Notes under the pieces: generated by a model
The model's input: only the letters and a program-made list of their open reading frames with translations
What the model was told of the DNA's origin: nothing
Database searches by the model: none
DNA from: Nymphaea colorata
Taxonomy: Eukaryota > Streptophyta > Magnoliopsida > Nymphaeales > Nymphaeaceae
Assembly (NCBI RefSeq): GCF_008831285.2
Contig: NC_045140.1
Coordinates: 9,360,505-9,424,504 of the forward strand
Direction of reading: 5' to 3'
DNA: 64,000 nt
In this document: one piece after another, positions 23,585 to 37,196 of the stretch
Layout: each line of letters opens with the position of its first letter
Position numbering within the stretch: position 1 is the stretch's first letter
Made by a program: the position numbers and the translations under genes

Positions 23585-24605
23585 TAAAGGCATCACCAAC
23601 CTTCACATTCTCGGCACTTTCTGCAAGGTCAGAATTTTAGCCACAATGAGACACTTTCCTTAATGCTTCCTTTAAAATCTATAGAACATAACAGTTTCAT
23701 TCACAACCTCGTAATTGGCAAATCTAGGCAGACGTCAAATCCCACTATTTATTCAGTCCTGAACATCGCTAAAACCTGTTCACGGTTCATCCAAGTGTTT
23801 GACAATGGACACCAGGAGAATTCTTATAATACGAGAATGTTCATGTTCGAGGCAGAGGAATCACAACTTAAAACAACTGCAAGGTGATCTCTCAGCGTAT
23901 GATGGTGGACTACAGACTTACATGGGACCAACAATCAGGTTTAACAGCCCAAGTGCCCATAGTAACTGCCCTAATATTAGGGCTGTCAATTTCTTCGGTA
24001 ACCAGTGCCAATTTTTTAGGTTTGTGATAAAAATAATCATGAGCAGCTGTAAAGGTTGGGCAAAGCAAAAATTCGCTGGTTGCTTTTTCCTTTCCATTTT
24101 GGCGAGTACAAACAAGTTCCACATAAGGAACATAAAATAGAGGAACTGAGGAAAATAAATGCCTCAAAGAGACAGTTAGGTGATGGTGCTGAAGCCAATA
24201 AGTTGATACAAGGAATGACTACATGTTAATCTTGTGTAGAATCACAAAATGGTGACAAGAATGGTGCCTGTGGAGAAAAGAAGAAAACTAATTGGTAAAT
24301 ATCAATAATTTGATCTGGTTTGGGAATATTTTTCTTTGAATAAATGTACACAGATCACAATTGCAAGGCTTGGACATTATCTCATCTTCATAATATAAGG
24401 TACAGTTCCAACTGCTGCAGAGAATTCCTCAGCGTGCATAAATAAGATGGAATCTGCCTGAATCCATATGTGAAGGACATCAGCCATCTGCTAAATGAAA
24501 ATGTTGGGATATAAATAAGACTGCCGGTAACGTTAAACAATTCAACTGATTAGCGAACATATATAAGATAGAGACATACTCAAGATGTTTAGTCTTGTTC
24601 CGGGT
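23585..24605. other. Spacer and 3' flank of the ceramide synthase gene
   Basis: No separate gene is supported. The part nearest 24605 is the likely 3' UTR of the minus-strand ceramide synthase gene. Short frames near 23663-24167 on both strands have no recognisable domain. Confidence 0.45.
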
Positions 24606-27600
24606 TCAGTCATCCTTCTCATCCTCGTCCTCTGAATCTATATCAAGCAAATGAAAAATTCAAAAACACGTTAAACCAAATGCACACATTCATGGGGTTC
24701 AACTGAACCTAACTATGGACAAGAGCGAGTAAATTTTGATTCCCTGTCAGGCTGTTGCAGATTGTTATGAACAAGTCACCTTAGACTATTGGTAAAGTTC
24801 TTACCACAAGGGATTAACTAGCTCAAGATGGGCATTAGAGAACGATGCATAATTCTACACACACACACACACACATACATACATCATACACACACACGTG
24901 TGTTCCTAACTTTCCAAATATTCCAACTTTTTGGAGAAGGCATACATTTAATTCTATATTAAGGTTTTTCATTATCAGAAGAAAAATGTTCATATTTTTT
25001 AAACTGTTTCCACAAAAAAATATAAAGAAAAGAATCTAGTGCAGTTGTGGATTGAAGAGGATTTTCTTCAACCCATGTTAATCCCTGTGTTGTCTTTTTA
25101 CTGACATTTTTTCATTTGATCCCTAGCGTGGTGTAGATAGGGGGGGTTTGTTTTTGTAACAATGGGGGAGATCCTACAGAGGCCGCAACCCCAAGCATGC
25201 ATATGAAATCACAATGACATTCATCAAAGATTAAAAAGGATATCACGGAATTCATATCCATCACTCATTTTCTCCAGTAGATATATAGCATCAAAGTTAG
25301 GAACAAAACAAGCATGTTGGTAGAGTTCTCATCAAAATTTAAGCAGCATAGTGGATTGGGCCCCCATAATCTGTCATGGTTCAGCCTCACTTTGTTCTGT
25401 ATTCCCCCACCAATGGAAGAAGTATTCTTGTTTTCCTCTATTCATTTGTTACTCAGATTGACTTCAAAGAATTCATGCAGATTACTGAAACATCAAAACA
25501 TAAGGATCACAAAGAGCCAGTTTGACTCTATTCTTCTATGTCATCAATCACGTATTTTGAAGTACAGATGAGTTCTATTGTTCTCAATGGTCACTGGATT
25601 ATTGGGCTTGGACTATGATGAAATACTTCCCAAGTTAAACATTGCATGGATCCTGTCGTAAATATACACGGTTCAAAGAAAGGAACTAAGAAAGGACAAG
25701 AGAGAGGAACATATGCATATGGTCCTCATGGGAAGACTCCATAGCCATTTCTGCAATTAAGTGAAGCTTCAAGAATGCAGTAAGAGGATTATTTTTGAAA
25801 ATCACATATACCTGATCGTACATCCTCACTAATCTTTCCTCTTGCTTGAATTTGCCTAACAAGCATTCTATATATCAACACCCACCAATAAATATGGAGA
25901 ACAAGCAAGCAGAGAAGCAGAGTGTTGAACACATAGTAATATATGGGTCCTTCAACCTTATGCTTATCCTTGTCCAAGGTTAACAAAACCTCATAACTGC
26001 GCGAAAAAAAGAAAAAAACTTTGTCAAATGAAACATGATGCTCAAACTTTATCTTAAGCAACATAAAAATAACAACTAAACCAAACACTTTAACTTGTCA
26101 ACTAACAATCTTTTACATAAATATTGTCATAACAAAAGTATAACGATACTTCAGGGAAGCTCACAAAAGCATTGATAGTGTCAGCATCATAATTATACAA
26201 AACCTGTTGTTAGAAATTGGTGATTACTTTGTTGATGTTTTACCTGCTAGATAGAACCTTCTGCAGACAGTACAATGAATATAACAAATAATGGAACGGA
26301 ACATACAATGAATATAACAAACAATGGAACCAAGGATAAAAGGGGTTAAAAGGATAGGTTGTTCTTAAGCATAATAAAAAAAAAATTGAGGAGCTTGATA
26401 CCAAATTCATAGACAAGAAATAGCTAATAGTGGAACCAATGAGAAAAGAGGTTTAAAGGAATAGGTTGTTTTACGCATACTCACATAGACTGAAAACTTG
26501 AGGTGCTTCATCTGAAATTCATAGACAAGAAATAGTAGTGACCTGAAAAACTGTTCTGTTTTGTTCTAATAGACTAATTGAATGATTATACTTTGTAAGT
26601 AAAGCCAAAAAGTAAAACATGAAAAACTGTTCTATTCTTGTTTACATGACAGATTAACAGTACATATCCAGCTTGTTTACATACTGGAAAACTGTGTTGT
26701 TCTGTTCTCGCTGATGCCTTAGTTTGATACACAAGAAAACATGTCATTCTTGTTCACATACTGGACAATGCTTGCATTTCTTATAGACTATTTCAGTTAC
26801 AGACCTTATAGACTATTTTATTTGAATCATTTCAAACAAAAATCATATCAAATCAGTACATATAATATACATTACAAGTTTACAACAGATTGCACATATA
26901 ACATATAATATACATATAACACAAAGCACCCTCACAAATGAGAAAATAAATCTGTATTCAGGTTACAAAAGCAAGGTCTGCATGTATTTCTCTGATTACT
27001 AAACAGATTGTACATATAACATATAATATACATATAACACATAAATCACCCTCGCAAATGAGAAAATAAATCTGTATTCAGGTTACAAAAGCGAGGTCTG
27101 CATGTATTTCTCTGATTACTAGACATGCACCAAACAAGAGAACTGGTGGTTTTTTTACCATAAACCTAGGTTTTAATTATAGAATATGTACTTAACGTAT
27201 GGCTGGAACGTCCACTTGATAAGTTGATATAGAATATGTAATTAACGTACAGCAAATTTTAATAAAATTACAAGATTTAATTTGAAAAGAAGGTGACTTT
27301 TCACCTTCCCATGGACTAGGCGTGCTAGCGCCTAGTCCAGCCTAGGTGCCAGTCTAACACATTCGCCTAAGTGATGGACTTAGGCGATGGGTGTGGAACT
27401 CATGCCTAGGTGTGGACTAGTCCATGCCTTAACATCTAAGATAAACAATGCAAAAACTGATATTGACAGACCTCTGAAATTAGGCACATTGTTTATATTG
27501 TATCAAACAGCCTCTTGCAGTCTACTATGGCCCTGGCAGAAAATTGGGCTTCAAAGCTGCTCATACCTATCTCCAGCGAACTCTTAGGAGTTGTCTGTGA

Positions 27601-28701
27601 GAGAGCTTTTCTGTGATGAAGAGAAATTCACCGATGAGAAACCAATTTCATGTGTTTGATAATGAGTTTCCCGTGAAGGTAGATGTCTTTCAAATCTTCC
27701 ACTATCAAAGGTATAGAACATTCAACTTTTATTAATCTTTCACATTGTCAAACACTTCATATATGAACCTTTGACCTAGATTTGACAGTACTGTAGTTGG
27801 ACTTGTCAGAAGCTCTAATTATCTTGTAGATTAATATTAGACATGGTTGAAATTTTGAAAACAGCTCTTTCAGGGTGGACTCTGCACATTTACATTGCAT
27901 CAGATTGTAGACAAGGTGGTGGTCCATTTCCTATGATGCCATGCATTTATATGAAAAAGGAATCTGATCGGCATGAATCATTTATTTAGGAATTCATCCG
28001 GAGAAGGACAACTGTTGAATTGGGAACCCAAATTTGCCTTTACCCAATATTTTTGCTAACATTGAAAACTAAGATATACACTTCAAATCTGATGGTCTTT
28101 GATTCAGAAGATAAGAATGTTGCACCAGCGGCATCAACATCAATTGTGCAACCACCCAATTAATTAGAGGAGCAGGAGAACTTAGCAAAGCCTACTGCAG
28201 ATATAAATTCCTACTTTGGTTAGTCCGAGGTTTTTGTGAACAGGAATTTTTATTTCAGAATTATGTACTTGAGGTTTTACTCATAGAATTATGTATTAGG
28301 GATGGAGTGTTAAAGAGTATTTCTGAAATATTATAAAGTTAGAGAGGATATCTTTAAACATTTTCTTACAGTTGTTGGACTGTTTTGTAAAGTGTTTGTC
28401 GCCAGCCCTAATCTCTTTTAAAAGAGATTAGGGTTACGTTAATGATCAATTCTTTTGGCTCTCTCTCTCTCTCTCGTTCTCTCCTTTCCTCAGCATCTCT
28501 CTCTCGTCTCTCTCAATCTGTAACAAGGGACTTTAAGTGATTTAGCGGATACTCTTTGATTACTACATTTCCGTTAATTTGATGGTTCCTGTATATTACT
28601 GGTAAGTTTCATATGTAACTTATGTTTATTCAATTCATGTTTTTTCTTGAAGAACATAAAATTGCAGTTTTTACATTATTTCACATTACATTATTATTCA
28701 A

Positions 28702-28744
<43 letters not shown>

Positions 28745-31700
28745 TCTCTCTCTCTCACACACACACACATTTGTGCTGAAACCACGGGACTTGTTAACTA
28801 CAAACAGGAGAATGGAAACAACTGACCTTGTACTCCGAATAATCCACAATGGGTAATATACAAGGCGAAGAATTATCCAAGACAGTACAAACAAAATAAA
28901 TGAAAAGCTTGCAATCGCTTCAGCACCAGTGTACTTTGACATCTTTCCGATTTCCAAAAACACATCACTTGCATCATGAAGTGCCAAAACAACAGATCCA
29001 ACACGAGCAAACCTGCAAAAATGAAAAAAAATGAAAAAAGCTATGCCAGAAATTTTGAACAATAGGCATCTGAAAGCATCTAAAATGCCAGGCTGTTTAC
29101 AAGGATTATAATAGCTAAAAGCCTAAAACAACAAATATATTATATTATCCATGTTGAAGAAACAAATTGCATCTTCTCCAATATGCAAGCTCTGAAACTT
29201 GACACTGTATTTAAACTGAACAAAGGATTGGATCTGACTTTGAGCTGAAGTTTTTTTTCTCTTATTAAGGTGTTGGCTAAAAGATTAAAAATCATCTAAT
29301 GAATCTTTAAGCAGTAGTATTGCAGATTAACAGAACAAGAAACCAGTAAGGAATGAAACAATTTTCAGTAGACACAGAAGGCCCATTAACCACCTACTGA
29401 AGGCACAGGAAGACAGTTAACTAATTATTGACAGCTAGACTCCTACAGCTAAGGACAAGAGAAAAGCAATACATAGTCAATCAACCATATAGTCCAGGAT
29501 GAGAAAAATGCAGTTCAACATTATTTTCAAATTAGAGGCTATAACAAACTGCCAAAAATTAGATGCATCCAGTTAGCAATTGTAGTAGTAGATTTTATTA
29601 AAAGTTAGAACATTGAAGCAACAACTATATAGTGCTGGATAACAAAATGCTAATTTGATCACCACAAATGGAAGTTTAGTGCGTTAGCACATTAATTTCC
29701 TGAAAGATAAGGCATTGAGAAAACTGATAGAAAATTCCTTAAGAAGCTCAAGAAAAAAGGTCAGAAAGAAAAGCTGGTTAGAACTGAAAAACTGTCATGT
29801 AATGCACCAACAAAAAAGAATCAATGGCTTGCTCTAATGGTCAAACCATGGCATGACCTAATCTTCTCATTATTTTTAATTATTTCCCAAAAACAAAAAC
29901 ATAAACAGTAATACAATAAAAAAAAATTGTGGCACCGCCTAAATATATTATATTGGATACGGACATAGATCCAGATCCATGACTTTTTCTTCAGCATTTT
30001 AACACGCCATTTTTTGATATGAAGATTAAACTGAAAGGTACCCCTACCTCCAAATGTAAGATAACACAATGAGAATGAGAGTGGCTACATGATGAGACAT
30101 TGACACTCCAAAATCAGAGCGCCTTGTCTCCCAAAACACCAGAGCAAATATGGAGTAGGCATAGAATCCAGCAGCATACATATATAACGCTTTCAACTTC
30201 AATCTGCATGTTGAGGGAGGAAGATTAGAGCAGATGCAATATGTAAAGAAAGAAAAGCTCAAAAGTTGGCAAACACTGAACAACAACTGCATAAGTTTTA
30301 AACATAAAACACTTACTTTAGCTTTTGGTCTGGCCAGACCTGCTCACCAGGACCAATCCAAAAGTATCTAGTGTTTTTGAACCATGGTTCATCATAAGTC
30401 ACTGTCAAAGCAAACACTTCAGCAGAAAGAAAATAAACACACTTCCATGCAGACTCTTTAAACTTCCTCAGCCGTTTTTTCTTTTCATCTACATTAGAAT
30501 CAAGTGACCAATCTCCCAAACCAAGAACAAATTGCCTCCCCAACTTCTGCAATAAACAAAAAGTACTGAAAGATAAGGTGATGAACAAATTAAATGTTTA
30601 ATGAAAGTATGACCCAGAGCAAAGGCAGAAGATCCAGTTCTAGGATTTTGGGTTTTTGTTTATCGTTTCTTTATTTTTGATCCAGATCCATGGATCCACC
30701 TTATAAAAGGCGTCAGACCTCATTTGTAACCAGTCATCAGTTGAATGAAAAACTAATTGTTCTTTGTGTTTTTCCTTCCCTTTACTGTTATTTCTGTTGT
30801 TTGTTTTATATTCCTTTTAATTTCTTCAATTTAATTCATCTTGTACGCACTGATTAGAGTGAGGATCTCTAATTGCACATCAATGCAAAATTAAGAAACT
30901 TTCTCGACATCTTGGTTAGTTAAGACTTAAGAAAGAACACTTTCGACATTTTCTATACCAGAGTAATTTAGGAAGCAAGGAACCATGATAAGGTAGCTCC
31001 TAGGATGAAAGAAAATATCATGAGCACGAAGGGACTTCAATTAACTTGTAAATACTGGACGTGAAAATCAAGAGAAAGCACACCCACACACACATTCGTA
31101 TTTATGTATGTATCTATGTATATTCACATGCACACACTAACACACACACACACATATGTACTTATGTATGTACCTATGTATATTCAAGTGTGTACATTGG
31201 ATAATATATTGATGCTTGCCTACTGTAATCATGGACAACTGACACCCACAGGGCTAACACATGTTCAAAATATTTGGTATAAAAGCACAAGCACAGAATG
31301 ATAGCCTATTGTCGAGGAGACATGACCAATCTCCTAAAAAAATATGGAATGCAGCAATATAAAATATGGATTCTCACTAGCACCCTCCGTTCTAGTTTGT
31401 GAAGGAAGCATCCTAGATATCCTGTTTCTTCTGCTTCCCACCTTAAGCAGCAGATTTTGACAAACACGTGCCCTTATTCATGCAATGAGACATGAAAAAA
31501 AGCTAACCAAATTTGTAAGTGTCTGATTGGAAAAGGTTATACTTGTTAGCTTATGAAGGCTACAAGCTTCTCAAACAGACGTATGCTACAAATGCAACAG
31601 AATGCATAGATATTCCGTAGAGCAGCTAATCAAGATGATTTCACCGATGTTTGCTTTAGATACACTTCTAACCAGATCTACCAGATTGGTACTGAATCTT

Positions 31701-32951
31701 TCTTACTAGATATCCAGCTTTAACACAAAACACTAAGCTACTCTTCCTCTTAAATTTTAGAATATTGTCGTCTTCATCTGCACTTAACAAACCATTAAGT
31801 ACCACAAGCTGGACTAGTAACTCCAAATATGATGTTAAAAAGAACCACCAGGTAATATTCAGCACAACAGAAGATGTAGATGTAAGACTTAGACAGCCAA
31901 TTTCCATGTGCGAGACCATCCTACAATATATAGTTGGCAGAGGCCATACCAGTTGTACCAACGAGAGAAAGTCAGAAACTTTTACTTGAAGATATTAACC
32001 AATCAGATTCCATGCTGAAATCCAGACGGTTTCAGAATCCTCCGATTTTCATTGACTGAAGTAGTATTGTCATGGTTTAGTTTTAAAGCAAGCCATCATC
32101 CCTCAAACTTTTTCATGTTCTTCTGTTCTCATGCATTTGGTGTATAATTTCTCCATTAGAAACATGAATTTTTCTTCCCACTTTAGCTGTTTCCTGGAAA
32201 TTTTCTCCCTTCCTTCTCTGCCAATGTCAAAATCTTAATACCGATTATACAAGCTGCAGTTGCACATACGTTTCTGTGACTAGGAATTTCCAGATTGATT
32301 GACGAGAATTTATTGTAGAACTAGTCGTGCTCAACTTGGATGCATTTAACAACAAGTCGAATCGATCAAAGTGCATTTAGTCCTACGCTAAAATGGAAAA
32401 TAATTACCTCCAAAGAGGAAAAATGAAAGGATCGGTTTCGTTTTTGCATTCAAAATCACTAGAAGTTGCACTCTTTCCTCACTACCAAGAAAGAAAAAGC
32501 AGATGACGGAAAAAAAAATCTAGTTAACAGAATAGCTCAACCAACAAACAAAACAAGATTTAGATACAACACTGTGGAGCATCCAGATTTTGTGAAAACA
32601 GATAAGAGAAAAGAAAAAGGAGTAACCAACTAAGAAAAGTTATAAACGACAAACAGCAACACCAACAACCAACTTTTCCCAGATAGAGCTAAAAATTTCA
32701 ACCGGGTCGTACCAAAAAACAAAAGCTAGGTGTTATTTAACATAGCACATCGAAGTTCCACCATGACATAAATCAGCAATTAGGTATAATAGAGATTGAA
32801 GGATTGCATGTACCTCGAAAATGAATCTATCAAAAAAGAACCTCACGAAGGGGAAGAAAATCGCAAGCAACGGCAAGACGGCGAAGTCTTGGTAGGCGGG
32901 GTATGATTCCTCGTCCCACGGAATTCGGTCCAACCATTTCAAATCCACCAT
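24606..32951 (-). CDS. LOH: Ceramide synthase, LAG1/LOH family (TLC domain)
   Basis: Six minus-strand exons: 32951-32814, 30546-30317, 30203-30048, 29012-28827, 25996-25812 and 24637-24606. All junctions are GT-AG with matching phases. They give 308 codons from ATG (32951-32949) to TGA (24608-24606), the usual length of plant LAG1 homologs. The enzyme N-acylates sphingoid bases with acyl-CoA to make ceramides in the ER membrane. The TLC domain carries the Lag1p motif: HH at residues 158-159 in SMSHHVATL, then residues 174-189 with LALHDASD, where D186 and D189 are the conserved acidic pair. Several hydrophobic segments are visible, the first at about residues 22-40. The C-terminus is acidic and charged (SEDEDEKDD), a likely cytosolic tail. 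The introns of about 2.8 kb (between exons 4 and 5) and 2.3 kb (after exon 1) hold microsatellites and a tandem duplication. Nothing suggests inactivation. Confidence 0.96.
26885..27120. repeat. Two-copy tandem repeat of a 118-bp unit in a ceramide synthase intron
   Basis: Units at 26885-27002 and 27003-27120 begin ACAGATTGYACATATAAC and end TCTCTGATTACT, with only a handful of differences. The unit has AT-rich palindromic ACATATAAC motifs. It sits inside intron 4 and appears neutral. Confidence 0.85.
28442..28770. repeat. CT/CA microsatellite cluster in intron 4
   Basis: (CT)n and (CA)n tracts occur at 28460-28515 and 28702-28770, close to the acceptor side of the 28827 exon end on the minus strand. 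Reading frames over these tracts are compositional artefacts. Confidence 0.8.
31081..31200. repeat. CA-rich two-copy minisatellite in intron 1 of ceramide synthase
   Basis: A roughly 60-base unit with (CA)n followed by TTATGTATGTAYCTATGTATATTCA occurs twice in tandem. Only short differences separate the copies. It lies within the first intron of the ceramide synthase gene. Confidence 0.65.
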
Positions 32952-33130
32952 TTTGCTAGAAAAATGCGAAGAACCCTCAGCTCTTCCTGCAATCATCTAG
33001 CAAATCCAGAAGCTCGCGATTCGCATCGAAGCCCTCCAAACGAGAGAGACAGAAAAGACAGAAGAGAGAGAGAGAATTTTCTAGTTGGAATGGAGCCGGA
33101 AATCAGATCGTAGACAACACCTTCCTTTGA
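32952..33130 (-). promoter_or_regulatory. 5' UTR and proximal promoter of the ceramide synthase gene
   Basis: Directly upstream of the start codon on the minus strand lies a CT-rich leader (the plus strand shows GAGAGAGAGAGA at about 33064-33075). This is typical of plant 5' UTRs. No TATA box was assigned with confidence. Confidence 0.4.
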
Positions 33131-35091
33131 AAACCATCAACAATTCCAAAATTGACGATCACGGCTGCATGGTCTGATGTTAACCTTTCTAGAAATTCTA
33201 GGCCCAAAATTTTTGCCCTAATTCGAGAAAGTGAAACTTACATTTGTGAATTATCTTAGGAATTCCAGTCCATTTCTTTAATTAAGCCGGTGTTGGGCAC
33301 GCACAACCCTACCTGTCTCGCTATAATAGTCATCGTCGTCAATGTAAGTCAAGACAATACAATTTATATTGCTACGCCATAAACTTATTTTTCCATGAAC
33401 ACACTAATATATATTAGTATGATCCATGTCAGATGTTATGAGGTTCCTAAAAAATTAAAATTCTATAAAAACAATCAATGATGTTTCCATAACAGTTATT
33501 TTTTAGTGATAAACTTTTTGTTTTTAACAATATAGTAACATCTAACATCCGTCCTATATACATTTCAAGTACGGCTAATACTGGATGGTTCGAAAAATGA
33601 AACTGTGGCTAAAAGTTTGATAAACCAAAAAGTACCATAAATAATTGTTGCACTATAAATAGTATTATCAATAGTTCTATAGTAATTGTTTGTAGTGACA
33701 AATTTTAATTTTTAGTCATCTTGCATCTGGCAGATTGACTATATGTAAAAAATTCCAAATTGGTTCCTATATGAGACAGGTCAAAATTTTCAAGTTCATA
33801 AAACAAAGCTCATTTCTATTTCTTAGCTTAATTTAAGTATCTTTCGTTTGAACTAAAGAATAATAGTAAATGATTTTACGGACCCTTTAAGGCATTTATA
33901 GGCATGGTAAGGTGCTCTTTTGAATTGCGACTAAGGGGTGGGCCATTAACTGACTTTTTCTTTTTTCCATTTTTCCGGTGGGACTAAACGCATACCGGTG
34001 AATCCCATTCAACGTACCAACTTCCAACGTCTCAAAATGGTTCCTAAGTTGGATTTGAATCCAGATCCATTTTTGTATGGTTACAAACAAGTTGAATCTG
34101 GTCATCAATGAGTTTGGCCACTTTTTTACAAGGTGTGGATCCCTCTGGCGCACCTCCCAGTCAAGAAAGACGTGACAGCTTCCAAGTTCTACTTATTTCT
34201 ATTTGGTTAGGTTTGACCGGTAATTTTTTTTATTTGATATTATGAATACCGCGTTAGTGTTTTTATGAATATATCTTAAAAAATAGAGGAGATGCATATA
34301 TCATTTGTTTATGTGTTTCATAAATCTATTTTAATTTTAAGACAGATTCATAAAATGTTTCTAATGCTAAATAGCTCATTTGTGAAAGTTACACGTCGAC
34401 TGGTTCAAACATTTTAACGGTAAATTCGTATTACAGATTTGATGGTGGTTTGTCTGTTATAGCGACATGGCAGGAAATCTATAAAAGCATATTTGCTCTT
34501 AATATTTTCTGACTTGTGTCTTTGTTTGAGTACCGTGGTCTTAAGGTCTGACGGATCCACGCTGCTGCTAGCTGCTGAAATATAGCAGATTTTATGCATC
34601 ATGGATTTGGGATCCCCTTAGATACGAAATAAACATAGCTTAAGAGAAAACTTAGGGGATTAACAGAAGGACCGTAGGGTTGAAATTTGATCGATATCAC
34701 ATAATTTGACTGTTTGCTTGCTTCGTGTTCGAATCAAGAACCTTTTAATTACTGTGAACATAAAGAAAATTTAGTTAACGATGCCATAATGAAAGGTTTG
34801 TTTCCAGAAAATGCTCGGTTCCATTTTCTCTGGTAGCCTTACAACTTCTCTTTTAATTTTAATAACGTAAATCCAAATTACTAAATAAGAGAGAACTCTA
34901 AATAAGAATCAAGCATATATTTAGTATTCCTATCCTGTTACTGGTTCAGGACCCTTCTCTAAGTGTCTTTATTAAACTCAAATCCGGTTGGGTCATTGCC
35001 CAACTAGATTTTACAAGAGACCAACTGACATTTTCAGTAAATGAGACTAAATATTAGCTTGCATATGCACTGTGAAACATTTCTTTACCGA
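33131..35091. other. Intergenic spacer
   Basis: No gene is recognisable. The stretch is AT-rich with scattered short frames. Nothing beyond low-complexity tracts was found. Confidence 0.45.
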
Positions 35092-36052
35092 TGAGTAGAA
35101 GAGGAAGACTTGCTACCCGATACAGAGCCCCCTTGCCTTTTCAAAGATACAATGTCTGCTTTCTGTGTTGGGATGTAAGCCTGCTGCACATAAAAAATAA
35201 ACAGAACATATTTGTTTTGTTTTGTTTGACGTCCTTTAATTGAATTAAAGACTGACAACGGGTTAATTGATGGATGCAGTCATACAAGTTATTTATTTCA
35301 AGAATATATTAGCTAAAACTTAGAAAGATCAATTTCATCAGTCTCTCATCGTCTCAATAAAGGGCCAAAATCATGGTTATTAAGAGCCCGTTTGATGGCG
35401 AGGTAATTTGAGAGGGGAGGAAAAAAATGGTATGGACATACATCAAACGGGGTGAAATTCCACCCGGGTGAAATTCCACCCACTCGACACCCTCCCCTCC
35501 CGCTCATCCGCCGATACCTCGGATACCAGGGGCAGAGGTCACAACCAGCAGCAGTTTGGCTCTGCCTACGGGAAGCATCTGACAGGCTGACACCATTTAA
35601 TTTGCTACTTTACCGTTCTTCCTCCTCTCTTCTTTTTCCGTTCCTCCCCTGAGCGAAAAGAGAGCTGTCTTTAAAGTTCATGGTTGCCATGTTCAAGCGA
35701 TCTGCAAATTTCAGGAGCCGGCCATAATGAATCAACTGGGTCCCAGATGCTTGGATATGTAAGACATCAGATGCTGAAAGGCAAGTACCAAGATACCCAA
35801 GTGGACTAACTTTGATCTCCTCACTGTCCTCAATGTAAGCCTGCGTCAAAGGAATCTGTGGTCTGCGCTATACATGAGAAGAAGAATTAAATGGCTGTGA
35901 GTAACTGGCCGGATTCTCATTCTCTTCTGCAGTCAAGATTGGAATGAATTCCAAGCGGCTCATCATCAGCAATGTGGCAATAAATAGAGTTCACTTCGGC
36001 CTTGCCCATATTTGAATGTAATGGAGTCCGTTGCATTTAAAGCTGAAAAAGA
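35092..36052 (-). pseudogene. Unrecognised gene fragment with exon-like blocks
   Basis: On the minus strand two blocks look coding. The upper block (about 35990-35610) reads RLEFIPILTAEENENP, then one in-frame TAG, then IPLTQAYIEDSEEIKVSPLG and GTQLIHYGRLLKFADRLNMA. The lower block (about 35182-35092) begins after a TGTGCAG acceptor, reads QAYIPTQKADIVSLKRQGG and continues into a Ser-rich stretch ending STHR, and is followed by a GTAAAG donor-like site. Both contain the string QAYI. The residue mix (Leu, Ile, charged residues, few stops) is unlike the flanking DNA. The parent gene was not recognised. The stop codon and lack of a clear start suggest a broken copy or a transposon-carried fragment. 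A CCCGTTTGATGG motif at about 35386, like a DNA-transposon end, lies between the blocks. Confidence 0.4.
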
Positions 36053-37153
36053 GAGATGGATGGTAAAGTGCATGGATTCATCGTTGGTAACTGCTTCTTC
36101 CTTCAAGTGTTGTTAGTAATGGCGACCCTGTGGTCCGATGAAGAGCAACCGGAAAACATAAAAAAACATGGCACGTGAGTGCGTGCAGACTTGGTTTAGT
36201 GTGCCATTTATGACAGACCAGTCAAAAACGCCAAGCTCTCCACGTCTTTTCCATCCTGCTTTCTTCCTTTAAAAAAAAAATTGCAGATGAAACAGATAAG
36301 GTGTCCTCAGAAGTCTACAAAGCATAATAAATTTTCAATTGACTTTGGTACAATAACTTGGGTTTCTTGAGATTGAGATCGACCTATAATGAGATCAAAA
36401 TCTACTCAATTCAATAGGTTTTAGCAATTCAATAGGTTTTAGAATGAACTCCTGGGGCGTCCCACAAGGCCCACACTTACCCTCGATGTACGTTTTCTAA
36501 GACTTCGAATACTACAGTAACTTTTTCACGTTCTGCGCTTTTAATTAATGCATGATATTCACATATTTTGTCGTTTCATCAAACAAATATCTATAGTTTC
36601 CATCTCATATAATTTCTTCGAAATTTTGAGAAACATAATATATAACTTCCTTCATTTGAACAGGGAAAACAGAAAATTTTGGCATCAAAATCTGCAGTAC
36701 TACATATATATTTAAATCCAAATTGCCATTCATATTGTGATCTGCATATTTCATACAGGCCAGTGGTCAAATCATGTTCTAGTTGTAAAAGTTTCTAAAT
36801 TTTGAGAATCTACAGCTGTAAGGTTTTTGGACAACCAAAAAAGACATGAAGCCAAGCGCATGCACCAGATTCCAGCTGGCCATCTTCAAATTAAGGCTGA
36901 CTTCTAATTTGCTAAAAGGGTCATGTACAGTTTATGCTTGTAAAACATTATTCCATCTTATTGCAGTCAATTCATATTTATTGGTGGTATAATAAGATGG
37001 TAAAAGTGAGGGAGAACATGTTTTTGCTTTGCTGTCCATGTGAAGCAAACCATCAATGGCTGCAACTGCAACATGTCGGCTTTAAAATTAAGAACGGAGC
37101 GACGTCATGAGTCACCAGGCTGATTAAATGTTGACAGACAATCTGCTGATTTT

Positions 37154-37196
<43 letters not shown>

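Noticed and set aside
28622-28856. Ser/Leu/Thr-His repeat proteins
   Set aside because: Frames over (CT)n and (CA)n microsatellites inside a ceramide synthase intron.
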